A program made the translations under genes and the position numbers. From Brachionus manjavacas (Eukaryota; Rotifera; Eurotatoria; Ploima; Brachionidae): a stretch of 64,000 nucleotides of DNA. Location: contig JAHQIY010000002.1 in the NCBI GenBank assembly GCA_019054805.1, forward strand, positions 5,146,001 through 5,210,000. The letters are read 5' to 3'. Shown in pieces: positions 24,073 through 36,080 of this stretch. How positions within the stretch are numbered: the stretch's first letter is position 1; each line of letters starts with the position of its first letter. Under the pieces are notes generated by a model. The model made no database searches and was not told the DNA's origin. It saw only the letters and a program-made list of their open reading frames with translations.

Positions 24073-25973
24073 CTACTCTAAACCTTCTTTTTTATCTTCT
24101 GAGTTTTTAGCCCATGCTTCTGTTTCGCTTTTTGCGAAAATCAAAAAAACCAAAGATCCAACAACATATACCACCAATGAAATAATAAAAACATGACTCC
24201 ATTCATCACTAGTTTTCTAAAAAAAAATGATTCCTTTGAAAACTAAAACTAAGTACAAAATTTACATTTTTAGTTATAATTCCGACCAGAAACGGAGCTA
24301 AAAAAGCGCTTAAATTTCCGATTGTGTTTGCTACACCATAAATAATTCCAGAATAAATTCCACCAATGTCGTTAAAATTAACCAAATAGCCAGAACCGTA
24401 CTGAAATCCACTGAATGATATATTTATTAGAATCATGCTAAAACCAAGCACTCTGCGGCTTGAGTCGGTGTAAATAAGGCCTATGAATGTTATAGCAGGA
24501 ATCAAAAAGCCAATTGAGTTGCATAATTTTCGAATGTTAATTTTTTCAAATTTTTCACTCTTTATCAAAATGTCACTAAACACACCAGACAAGATAATAA
24601 ACAGCCAACATGATAAAAATGGAATTGAACACAATTCTCCATTCTAAAATTCGAATTTTTTAACTTGAAAAATTTTAATAAAGTTCATTTCCTCACGAGC
24701 TTTATATCAAAATCGAGTATTTCTTTCATGTAAGTGGGCAAACATACAGTAAACAAGCTAATTCCGAAATTTCCGCACAAAGCACTCAAAATTAGACATA
24801 AGACTGATTTTGACACGAAAATTTTCCTCCACGGAACATTCTAAAAAAATCACAAGTTTTTAAAAATTTAAATTTTTTTAAGTTAAAAAAAAATTATAAA
24901 AAATATACTCGTTTTTCTTCACTTTTAAAGCTTTGCTCAGCTGTTTTTTCCAATATATAGTTACTTTCTTCTGCTGAAATGCATTTCTGTGCTGAAGGTG
25001 AATCATAAACTGTAAGTATCCAGATAAAACACCAGATAAGTCCTAATATGCCAGTCAAATAAAACAAAGAGGGCCAACCTCCCAAAAATTGGCCTGCACA
25101 CAGAAATCCTCCGATCAAAAACGTCAATGCCTATGAATAGTTAAACAAAATAAATAATTATTTAGCAATAAACTTAAAACTATCTATTTACATTTCCGAT
25201 TAAAGAACCTGAGTTTGAAATTGCTAAAAGTGTAGAGCGTTCTAGAGGTGGTGCCCAGTGAGCCCATAACAAATTTAATGAAGATGTAACAACTCCCTTT
25301 TTAATTTACAATTTTTTAAAATAATTATGCCAGTCTTGGCTATTTTGAAATATTTTTTAAATCAAATTAAAAAAATTACTTGAGCTAATCCGATCATTAT
25401 TCGGACTATTAACAGGCCATGAAAATTAAAACTGGCCGAAATGGGTGTCATGATGGTAAGTGTTGATGAGATTAATACTGAAAAAAATAGCATAAGCTTT
25501 GGACCTAAAATCAAAGCAACCCATCCTCCTATTATCTTTTTTAATAAAGTAAAAAAAAACTTTTTTTAAAATTCATTTAAATTTTACTTGAGTAAAAAAT
25601 GGACCGATTGATATAGCACTAAGAAGAAGACCTTGGTTTTGCTTACTCCAATTAAATGTTTGTTTCTAAAGTCAAAAATTATAATTAATTTTTTAATTTT
25701 TTTAAATTTCACATTTTGAAAAATTGTGTTTAACTCGGTAACATTTGATTTTTCAATAATAGTTTCATTTGTTGGTTGAGTATTTACCATGGACACAATT
25801 GCTATGCTAAGATTTACTCTTTGCATAAAGTGGATTGCATTCAAAAAAAAACATAACAAAGCCAACCAAAATCTGACTGAGAATATCAATTTTGGATCTA
25901 AGAAAAATTAGATTTAAAAAATTTTAAAAATGTCATTTAGTTTAGGCTTACGAGCTTCTTTAACAATAGTCAT
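24073..25973 (-). CDS. SLC17A: SLC17-family (sialin / phosphate / vesicular glutamate transporter-like) MFS transporter
   Basis: Nine exons on -: 25973-25952, 25897-25713, 25665-25588, 25535-25380, 25296-25192, 25130-24909, 24840-24697, 24643-24266, 24216-24073 (1434 nt, 477 aa). SLC17 proteins move organic anions (sialate, glutamate, urate) or phosphate across plasma, lysosomal or vesicle membranes. Family marks are MQRVNLSIAIVSMVN after the first helix, an N-glycosylation-prone first loop, FNWSKQNQGLLL, WAHWAPPLERSTL between helices 4 and 5, VPWRK, LPTYMKEIL, and SGF..GSGYLVNFNDIGG near helix 10. About 12 membrane helices are expected and no domain is missing. The exact substrate cannot be read from sequence. 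All introns are short. A TTTATT (AATAAA on -) lies at 23992-23997. Confidence 0.88.
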
Positions 25974-26648
25974 AGATTAGCCGAGAAGAGTATTTTATTT
26001 TTAAGAGTTCCTCGGAAAATAATATTAATTTATGAAGTGAGTATGTAAATAACTATGCTAAGCCGTATTATTGAACTAAGACAAAATTTGCACAATATAA
26101 GTCTTGCATTTAGTATATAAAATAAATTTTACATTTGTATGCCATTTTATCTTAAAAACAAAAAATTTAATTGTTAGCCTCTAATGTTTTGTTTAGAATT
26201 GAAATTTTAATGAATCGATTTAACAATTTAAGTGAATTTAACTTTCTAAATATTTATTTAATCTGTCTATTTCTTAAACAAACAAATGCGGCAAAAATTA
26301 AAATGTGCTCGGACTAGACATGTAATACTAAATTTTGAGTAAACATTGATAAAAATAGGCTGCAAAAAGGAATTGAAAAAAGCAAACTTTATTAAATTTT
26401 ATCGAATGATGAAAATATATTAATTGAATTATTAATTTTTATAAAATTTCAATTGTTTGTAAACGCCGCAGCCGATTTCGAATATAAATTTTTACTTAAA
26501 ACTGATAAGACCTGATAAGTCTATTCCAATAATTATAGTAAATATCTATTTTTGTAAGTTTTTTGATTAAAAATCTCAAATGAATGACAAAAATTCCCTT
26601 TTCCCAAAAAGTAATTTCCTCTAATAGTGATGGAAGTTTTATCTTTAG
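25974..26648. other. AT-rich intergenic DNA 5' of the SLC17 gene
   Basis: Presumed promoter region of the minus-strand transporter. No distinct motif or repeat noted until the inverted-repeat element that starts near 26649. Confidence 0.4.
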
Positions 26649-27590
26649 TTTAGTTAGCTAAATTTTAGTCGACTAGTTTTTAGTTACAGTACTGCAATGA
26701 TGTTCTGTTTTACGTAATTTTACGTGAAATTACGTAATATCCGGTAATTTTATATAAATTCTGGTAAAATTTACATAAATTTACCGGATTAAACTTAACA
26801 ACTAAAATGAAGCCATTAAAAAATTCACTACAGGGGATGAAACTAACAGTCCTTTTTATTCACCAGGAATCAAAAGAAAGACCGAGAGAACTTATGTAGT
26901 TCCTTTGATTGCGAAGCTATTGAAAACATAAGTATTCTTATATTTATTTTTAATATAATATATTATTTTAAAAATCTTAAAATAAAATATAAAGTCAATA
27001 ATAAGCCATTTACAAATCGTCTCACAATTGGAATAGTGAAGAGATTTGTAAATGACAAAGGACAGACTCTGGGGTATGATGAAAAAAATTTCCTATTGAA
27101 ATCGAGAAATAAAAAGTAAGTATTTTAATGGAAAAAAAACGGGTAGTATCTAATGTGTTTTCTTATTTGAAGAAAGTATCTTCTAATTAATTAGAACAAA
27201 AGTTAGAAGCCTTCTAACTTTTTCGGAAAAATGTAGAATTTCTTTGTTTTTTAATTTTTAGTTAAATAAAATTGGAAAGAGGGGCGTATCTTATTTACAG
27301 GACTATTAAAATGATTTAGATATCAAAGATAAAAATTTTTATTAAGAATGATAAAATTTCAATCTACTTTATGAATTTTTACTTTTTACAAATATTTACG
27401 TAATTTCCAGTAATTATCGTAAATTCTGGTAAAATCCGATAAATTTACTTTTTCTTTACTTTGGTAAATTTACGTAACCTTACCAGAATTTACGTAAAAT
27501 TATCGGATATTACGTAATTTCACATAAAATTACGGAAAAACAGAAAATCATAGCAGTACTGTAACTAAATTTTGTCCGACTAGTTTTTTG
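26649..27590. mobile_element. inverted-repeat element with TTACGTAA-rich arms
   Basis: The left arm (26649-26790) runs from TTTAGTTAGCTAAATTTTAG through GACTAGTTTTTAGTTACAGTACTG into repeated TTACGTAATTTTACG words. The right arm (about 27450-27590) is its reverse complement with scattered mismatches, including CAGTACTGTAACTAAA. A further inverted copy of the outermost 50 bp lies at about 27960-28012, so two right ends or a nested insertion are present. The interior (26800-27120) contains two short coding-like stretches, one with SPFYSPGIKRKTERTYVVPL and one with NRLTIGIVKRFVNDKGQTL followed by a GTAAGT donor. Confidence 0.6.
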
Positions 27591-28057
27591 TTTAGTCGGT
27601 TTAGTTACACCGAGAGTACAAAATGATCTAAAATAAACAGATATTTTTGTGATGCAGAACTCAAGATAAGTATTATTTAAGAAAAAAATAGTTGTTGTGA
27701 GAGGAGTGAGATATCTTAGTGAGACAGTAAAGGGATAGCGGGAAATCATGGGGGGGGGACGCAAGATATAAGGGTAATAGTGAGAAAAAAATTATTTAAT
27801 TTAAATTTAATATTAATCAAGAAAAAAACATAAAATCAAATAACCAAAAAAAAATGCTAATTTCCTAAAAGTTTAAGTCTAAGTCATAAATATTGTTTTT
27901 TAAAAATTTTCCCATAATAATTGAATTTAAAAATTAAACTTTAGTTATTAATTTAAGTAAATTTGACTAAAATTTAGTTAACTAAAAACTAGTCGGCTAA
28001 ATTCTAGCTAACTAAAAAATATGCATTTTTTAGACAAATTTAAAAATATTAAATTAG

Positions 28058-29416
28058 GAAAGCCCTGGAACGCATAGTATTTTCAAGATTATACAATTAT
28101 TTGGAAAAAAATTCACTCCTTATCCAGTAGCAATCTGGATTTAGGAAACACCGGCGAACATCAGATAATCTTTTCTTTTTAATTCAAAAAATTGTGGAAT
28201 CATTTAATAGAAAAAAAAGAGTTTTATTTCTAAAGCCTTTGATAGGGTTTGGCATGAAGGTTTACTTTTTAAATTGATTAAAATGAATCCACCTCATTAC
28301 TTGACTAACTGGATTAGATCCTTTTTAGATAGTAGGACATTTAAGGTAAATGTGAATGATCCTCTGAGCGAAGAATATAAAATAACTGCAGGTGTTTCTC
28401 AAGGCTCAGTAATTAGTCCTCTTTTATTTAGGATATATATTAATGACATCCCCAAAAGGAACAAAACAAATAACGAATACTCTCTGCTTTTCGCAGATGA
28501 TCTAGTTACATTCTTCATTTATAACAAAAAAGGGAACCTAGAAAATAAGTTAAATCAATACACCAACGAACTAGAACAATGGCTTATTAAATGGAAAATG
28601 AAGATATCAGTTGAAAAGTCGTGTTCAGTAGTCTTCTCTAGGTACCAAAAAGAGGGTGATAATCTAAACTTAAAAATCTATGGAAACAGAATAGTGAGCC
28701 AAAAAGAAATCAAGTTTCTAGGTATTAAATTTGATTCTAAATTAAACTTTAATATACTGGTAGACGAAATTAAAGAACGCTGCAATAAAAGGCTAAATAT
28801 TATTAAGATATTGTCAAATAAAAAATGGGGTCTTACTCAAAACACACTAGGAAATTATATAAATCTTTAGTCGGATCGATTTTAGACTATTCTTTTCCTT
28901 GCTTGAATTCATTTTCAGTAAATAATATCAAAAAACTACAAGCAATTCAGAATACAGCAGTAAAATCTATCCTTAAGTTAAAATATGATACTCCCTCCAA
29001 CATCGTGCAACATGAAGCTTTTAATAAACTAAAATTACTAACAGTCTCGAATCGTCTTTTTAAGTTGAGTGAGAAATATGTTGGGACAGGACTGAGTCAT
29101 TCTATTCCATTGGTTGAAAGACTGGTGAAAGAATACAAAGAAGGTTTCGAATCAAGAAATATTGAATACCCAACTCCATTGTGTAATTGCTACTTTACTA
29201 TTTCTTTTTTTTTTCCTGAAACTTGAACTATTTAAACATGTGCCACATGTAACAATCTTTTCCAATTTATGTCTTTTCAACTTTCATTTTTTTAGCTTAT
29301 TTACTCTATTTTGATTCTTTTTTTTTATCTAATTTTATTAACTTTAATTTTATTTTTTTTATTTTATTTTTAACAGAAAACAAATAAATAAATAAATAAA
29401 TAAATAAAATAATAAT
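28058..29416 (+). pseudogene. 5'-truncated LINE, family 2, reverse transcriptase to 3' tail
   Basis: Similarity to the family-2 RT copy at 60.7-61.7 kb begins abruptly at about 28058, inside the RT domain. The copy then runs through SGFRKHRRTSDN (broken frame), SQGSVISPLLF, the catalytic LLFADDL and the thumb, to a stop near 29226 and a tail of AAAT repeats at about 29382-29416. There is one deletion before 28274 and a frameshift near 28850, so it is dead as a gene. Abrupt 5' truncation plus an A-rich simple-repeat tail is the usual outcome of target-primed reverse transcription. Close nucleotide similarity to the other copy suggests recent activity of the family. Confidence 0.85.
29382..29416 (+). 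repeat. AAAT microsatellite, LINE tail
   Basis: Eight or so AAAT units directly at the end of the LINE copy, followed by AAT units. Confidence 0.8.
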
Positions 29417-30013
29417 AAAAGTATGAGAAAATAAAAAAATGTTTCAATAATATGATTTGGCCTGGTGTTCCAAAAGAAATTGGAATTGAAAAATACACAA
29501 TTGTTTTTTAATTCTTGGCTAATTCGATGGCTTTAATCGAAAAAATAAATTGTTTAAATTTAGATCAACTAAAAAAGTTTCATTTTTTTTTAATTTATTT
29601 AATTTTCAAGCTCTTTTGATATCATCTCGTTCATGTTATCGTTTTTATTAAAGAATATTTAAATAATATCAGACGGTCTAATCCGTAGATGAGGATGCAA
29701 AAAACAGATATTTGAATTTAGGAACATCATAGAACAAAGTCTGAAACGGAACTGCCCATTTTACATTTGATAGCATACACTGAAAAACCTTTTGGGACAA
29801 ATCAAGATCTGTGAACTTGATAAAACTCTTCTATGAGAAATTTGGGTGCAGCGTGTTTCTGGAAGAAGGACAAACTGTGTACAGGAGTCAGACAAGGGTG
29901 CTTTCTCTCTGCGAGACTATTCCTAATTCTGATTGACTGAAGTCATGAAGAAAACAACTTTCACTTCGAGAGTCTATTTTTATTGAGGAAAACTCATAAG
30001 ATATCTATTATAA
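29417..30013. other. intergenic DNA
   Basis: No supportable gene. 29650-30000 is less AT-rich and has short open stretches but no coherent protein. Confidence 0.4.
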
Positions 30014-31030
30014 TCTTTGTTTCTGAACCAGAGTTGGTCAAAAGTCAAACTTTAAAGTCAGAATCGTCAAAAGTCAAAGTCAAAGTCTGACTTTGACTTG
30101 AGTTCAAAATTATTTCAAAGTCAAAGTCTGACTTTGACTTGAGTTCAAAATTATTTCAAAGTCAAAGTCTGACTTTGACTTGAGTTCAAAATTATTTCAA
30201 AGTCAAAGTCTGACTTTGACTTGAGTTCAAAATTATTTCAAAGTCAAAGTCTGACTTTGACTTGAGTTCAAAATTATTTCAAAGTCAAAGTCTGACTTTG
30301 ACTTGAGTTCAAAATTATTTCAAAGTCAAAGTCTGACTTTGACTTGAGTTCAAAATTATTTCAAAGTCAAAGTCTGACTTTGACTTGAGTTCAAAATTAT
30401 TTCAAAGTCAAAGTCTGACTTTGACTTTGAAATAAACTTTATTTTCTTCTTTTTTTTTTTTAATTTTTAAATAAAATTTTTTTTCTTCTTTTTTTTTTTT
30501 TTTTAATTTTTAAATTTAATTTTTTTAATTAAAAAACTATTTTTTTTTAATTAAAAATATATTAAATTAACTTAGATTTTTTTTTTTTACTTTTTTCTTG
30601 GCAGCCCGTTTATTTTAGAAAAAATAAAAATAAAAATATTTGGTGGGACTTTTGAAAAAAAAAAAAGTCTTGACTTGAACTTTTAAACAACTCTGGTCCA
30701 GACTTGACTTCAAAAAAAAAAAATTTAAAGTCAAAGTCCAGACTTGACTTCAAAAAAAAAAAATTTAAAGTCAAAGTCCAGACTTGACTTCAAAAAAATA
30801 AAATTTAAAGTCAAAGTTCAGACTTGACTTCAAAAAAATAAAATTTAAAGTCAAAGTTCAGACTTGACTTCAAAAAAATAAAATTTAAAGTCAAAGTTCG
30901 GACTTGACTTCAAAAAAATAAAATTTAAAGTCAAAGTCCAGACTTGACTTCAAAATGAAAAAAAATTAAAGTCAAAGTCCAGACTTGACTTTGACTTCAT
31001 GACTTTGACTTTTGACCATCACTGTTCTGA
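30014..31030. mobile_element. 1 kb element made of palindromic GTCAAAGTC tandem repeats
   Basis: The left half (30100-30430) holds eight copies of a 41-bp unit, each containing a 23-bp palindrome (AAGTCAAAGTC T GACTTTGACTT). The right half (about 30695-30990) holds about seven copies of a 40-bp unit containing AAAGTCAAAGTCCAGACTTG. Between them lies a 260 bp T-rich centre with GGCAGCCCGTTTATTTTAG. The outermost ends (TTCTGAAC..GAGTTGGTCAAAAGTC at 30017 and its near complement ending at about 31030) form an imperfect terminal inverted repeat. No coding capacity. Confidence 0.65.
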
Positions 31031-31586
31031 ACATTATTTTTTATCATTTTTGTCAAAAGATTAATATTTTTTGAAATTTTTGTAAGTCTTTCGATTTAAG
31101 TCAAATATAAAAAAAATGATGACAAAACAGAAAAAGCGACTAAATAACAAAAACAGAAGTTAAACTTTTCTATTCAAGGACAACGTAAAAGGAAAATGAA
31201 ATTTTCTTCCAATTATTGATATAATTAAATTTTAGCAGTGCATTTTTCTAATCAAAAAGATTTTAATTATTTATTCAAGGAGAAAAGTAAATTTTTAAAC
31301 AATTCTTATTTCATTATTATTTTTTTCTAAAAGCCATTTGAAATGTAATCTTAATTCATTTTAAAGAAATGTAAAATGCCGTATGCATTAATTCCCTAAG
31401 TCTATAAATCAATTTTAGATTAAATTAATTAAATTTCATCATTTGATTATGAAGTTTTTTCTTTGGAAATCTATATTAAAAACGCTTAGATATTTTTTGT
31501 GTAAAAAATATGTCAATTCACATCATTAGAGAAGAATTTCTTTATTTAAATTCAAATGTAATTGTTTTTAAAACATTCTAACTTTT
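31031..31586. other. AT-rich DNA 5' of the plus-strand mucin-like gene
   Basis: Presumed promoter region; no distinct motif seen. Confidence 0.4.
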
Positions 31587-34500
31587 ATGATGAACATTTT
31601 TTTTATTTTTTTGATAGGTTTAGCATCTATCGATCACTTAAGAGTAACTTAAATTCCCTTAATATTTTAAGCAAATTTTAATTTAGCTTGTATAGGCCCA
31701 AGTTTGTTCTACCAATTATGATCCTTATATCACTACATTTGATGGATTGTATAAATTAATAAAAATTAATATTAATTTATTTAACAGTTTCTAATTAGGC
31801 GGTATGGATTTCAGTATAGTGGTGATCACTATATTATGTACGATGATTTTAAGAATACAAGAGTGACTTCTGGTTTTCAAAAATGTAGCAGAGGCTCATG
31901 CAATTGCGCTGTTTACGTGCAAAAAAACAGAAAATTGATGTTTGTTGATTTCTGCAATGTTCAGAGCAATACTTCACCAACTTCTAAGATATATGGTGTT
32001 TCGGTAGAACAAAACCATATCGGTCCCAAAGCCATTCGAGAAATTCCTCAATGTCCTGTTATTTCTTCTATGTATGAAAACAACAAGGCAACATGGGACT
32101 CAATACCAACTATTTTGGGAAGCTTTAAATGTGCTCGTCTACAAGGAGGCAGCTACTACACCTATTATCTGGTAGATAGATAAATGATTAAGTTCAATAT
32201 TTTTTATTTTAAATTAAATTTTTTATTTTTAGATCAGAACTGTTGAAAATCATTTTGAAGATTCTGTTTTGGTCAAATTTCAATTGGCAAATAGAGCTAT
32301 GCCGGTTTTGTCTATTAGAGCACCGAATTCAGTTTTTAAGTCAAATGGTGGACTTTGTGGTAGATGGGATGGAAAAAGAAATACTGATTTGTATGTTCTT
32401 GATCAACATGGTGTTGAATCATTTTTGACAACATCAAGTTTGTCTAAAATTGGTAGTTTCTGGAAGTAATATTGTCAAGATAGCTGTTTAAATGGGAAAT
32501 TTTGTTACTCTTTTTAATAGTCTTAACTCTGTTTACAATAAACCGAATAATTATACCAAACGTTGTCCTGAATGCATGCTTATGGCCGAAAGAAGTTTCT
32601 ACTGTCCATGTGATGATTTTAATCTTTTTGATGACAAAAACTACAATCTTCCACCGAATAGACTCAATTATTGTAAAGTACCTATGTATGCCTGTGTCGA
32701 AAAGTAAAAAATAAAAATTTATATCTATTTTGTATTTTATGTTAATCTAATTTTTTTCTCTAGACATTATAATTTCATAAATCCCAACCCAACAACTCCA
32801 TCAAGTTTTTTTTCAACTACTCGACCAGGATCAATAAGTACAAATAGCTCAGGTATTCATACAACTTCTAATGGAGATATTTGGACCGGAAGCAATTGGT
32901 CAACCAATCAACCAGTACACAATCAAACATTGGTAACTCAACCAATTACCACAACTTTGAAACCGGTATTTTTAACTATATTTTTTTTTACAAGTTAAAT
33001 TTTCTTTCAGATAAGTCCAGAACAAGCTTTTAATATTTGTTGGACTGGCTTTATGAATCAACCTGGTTTAAACCATGTTCTAAACAACGGATGTTTAGAT
33101 TTAAATATTACTATGCAATTCTGCATTGACGATATTACAGTAAAATTTCGTTTTATTTATTTTTAATTTTTAAGTAAAATTTTAATTAAGCTTACAGGTG
33201 ATGAATCCTTCTTAAATATTCACATTGAATCTTCAGTGGATATAACAATTCAAAATATCTTGACAAATCATTCCAATTGTGATTTAACTGATTTGCAACT
33301 TCTTTGTCCTAATGGCTGTTCTGGCAATGGAGTCTGTATATTTAGTAATTCTTTTTTTTTTAATGTCTAAATTAAATTAAAAAGAAAAATATAAAATTTT
33401 AACAATATAACGTAAACTAGATGATTTATCTAGGAAATTAATGGACGCAATATTAAATTCTTATTAAAATCAATCACATGACTAATTTTTTCATAAATTC
33501 TGAAAAAAATAGAGAATTGAGAGTTCTTTTTTTTATATGAAAGAACTTGGCAATTTTCTGTGAAATATTTTTTATAAAATAAGCATCGATCTGATGAATT
33601 TTTCAATTTAAGAACCGATGTGTTTACTGCCTGGAATAATTTCTGGAGATTGTTCAAATCCAAGTAATCAAACAAAAACTGTCCTGCTTTTCTTTAACTT
33701 ATAATTTTAAAGTTAAATGTGAATGTAATGCACCATATGGTGGCGCTGACTGTAGCCAAGATTTAACTAATATTGCTGAATTTACCGTCAATCCGCAATT
33801 TTGTGATTTAAGAACAGAGAATTGTAGCTTAGTTAATGGATTTGGTTACCCGTTCTCAACAAGAGACCCAATATATGTCAAAGTTGATTATACTGAAGTA
33901 TTTTTAATTTACAATTTTAAAATTTATTTTTTATTTATTAATTTAAATATTTTTTTCAAGTACGACATTGATAATAGGCCACATTTTGTAACAGAAACCT
34001 CAGTGGCAGACACAATTACTGATAACAATATTTTGATAGAACTTAATAGACTTAGCAGTCTAAATTTATATAAAAACATTCATTCCATCAGAACTAATTT
34101 TATTTCAAGAGACACTTTAGCTGATGCTCGTATTTACATAAGTTATTCGAATGCGAGTTTTATTCAATGGGCTAATTTGACTTTGTACGATTCTAAATGT
34201 CGAACTGAGGATGAAGAAACCAATTCATTAGTCTTCTTGGATGATAGATGTGAAATTGAAGGTGTTTGTTACGTAAGAAATCAAACGTATCCAAGCAATC
34301 CAAATTTTTTCTGTAATCCAAATGTGTCTATTGACTCTTGGACTCTTATTCCAACACCAGATCCATTGTGTAATGGAGACAATGTATGGACACAATGGTT
34401 TAACTACGACTCACCAAAAACAGGTGAAGGAGACTTGGAATTATACCATGAGCATCAATATGGATGCAAATATCCAAGTCGTGTTCAAGCTAGAACTGTT

Positions 34501-36080
34501 GATGGAGTTCCTGTGAACCAAACTGGACAGGTTAATTGGCTTGTTCCATTATATGGCTTTTTTTGTTTTAACAGAGAAAACACAAATGGTTGTCTGGATT
34601 ATGAAATCCGACAATGTTGTTCTAAACTTGAATTGTTCACTACCACAACCACATTTACAACTATAACTTCTTCAAAAACTGAAGAATTAACAACTGAATG
34701 GAATGAAATAGTTAACCCTGAAACTGAACTAAATTTATCATCAGTAACCGCTTCTTTTTCTTCATCAACCACTTCAACTCGACCAATTGACCAGTTTAGC
34801 ACTGAATCAGAACAAATTCAGGATACAACTGAATGGAATGAAATAGTTAACCCTGAAACTGAACTAAATTTATCATCAGTAACCGCTTCTTTTTCTTCAT
34901 CAACCACTTCAACTCGACCAATTGACCAGTTTAGCACTGAATCAGAACAAATTCAGGATACAACTGAATGGAATGAAATAGTTAACCCTGAAACTGAATT
35001 AAATTTATCATCAGTAACCGCTTCTTTTTCTTCATCAACCACTTCAACTGAAGAATTAACCAGTTTGATATTTGACCAGTCTACCACAATTCATGATGCA
35101 ACAACATTCATTGAATATTCAACATCTTTTTCTACCCAAGTTGATGCAGAAACTACTCTTCCACCAATAAGTTGTCAATACACCCTCGATATTGATGCTA
35201 AAGATAACATTGTTTCATTTTTGGAATCTTCAAGAGTTCAATCTTTAAATTTCAATCTAAAAACAGAAAATGTTTGGTGCAACGAACTGCAACATGTCGA
35301 ATTAGAGATTGTGCCTGAATCTGTTTCTGCTACTTTGTATCAAGATTTCGATGCCTCAAATGATACAAAAATTGTTACCAGCTTTTCAACTTTTACATAT
35401 AACTTTACTTTACTTGACGATAACTTGGTAGAACCTTTCGAATTTTTCGTTCTCAAAATTAGAATCTTGTCCTCCACAATACCATCAAATAGTTTATTTG
35501 TACCAGACTTTATTTATGTTTATATACAAGATGATGATTGTAAAAAAAAATTTTTAATCTAAAATAATATTTAATTTTTCTTTTAGACAATGAGGTACAA
35601 AACAATGGAAAAATTTTCAATATCTTTGCACCAGAAATAGCTAGTTCGGATTTTTTTTCAGCTTTCTATACTGATTCAGCTTTTAATAATATCTATCCAG
35701 TCGAGAATAATCAAGCCTTATTTACAAACCAAGGTGGATTTTCCATTCCGCTTCCAAATATAAATATAGTCGTTGAAAATACTGGAATAGTTTCATATAA
35801 ATTACATTCAGTTGAAGTACATAATCCAGAAGTTTGTAACATTGATAGCTTTACCATTCGACGCAAAAGCTTTTTAGATGACCAATACTTCGATGCTTTT
35901 GAATTAAGATCACTTTACTTAAATGGTGTTGCATTTGTTGACGTTGATTTTAATAAGTTTGTCTTTAATTTAGGATCTAATGGAGATGATTTACAAAGAA
36001 TGGACATTAAAGTCTTGTCAACTAAAAATGGAAAAGATATTAACAATTGCGAATTCAGAGCTTTTGCAGAGGCTAACTGA
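31587..36080 (+). CDS. secreted vWD / EGF-like / WxxW / Calx-beta-like mucin-like protein, plus-strand paralogue
   Basis: Twelve exons: 31587-31643, 31696-31748, 31799-32171, 32233-32465, 32521-32703, 32764-32965, 33011-33139, 33191-33344, 33613-33663, 33713-33897, 33961-35539, 35587-36080 (3693 nt, 1230 aa). A signal peptide (MMNIFFIFLIGLAS) is followed by a vWD-type domain (20-240, ending GLCGRWDGK), the CPECMLM..FYCPCDDFN piece, a longer Ser/Thr linker than its paralogue, and an EGF-like region. The WxxW domain is at about 683-760 (WTQWF ... DYEIRQCC). Ser/Thr-rich 45-residue repeats (about 785-904) come next, then a Calx-beta-like domain (about 930-1065, DDNLVEPFEFFVLKI, DDD end) and a new C-terminal domain. 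Exon boundaries and phases match the minus-strand gene from exon 1 to the start of the big exon. Probably a glycosylated extracellular or matrix protein. Confidence 0.85.
34693..35050 (+). repeat. 135-bp coding tandem repeat (45-aa mucin-like units)
   Basis: Two full copies and a partial third, starting at 34693, 34828 and 34963. The unit includes TEWNEIVNPETELNLSSV and a Ser/Thr block. Copies are almost identical at the DNA level, so the array is young and probably length-variable. Confidence 0.9.

Noticed and set aside
30100..30990. CRISPR array
   Set aside because: The units are contiguous tandem palindromes with no unique spacers, in a eukaryotic genome.
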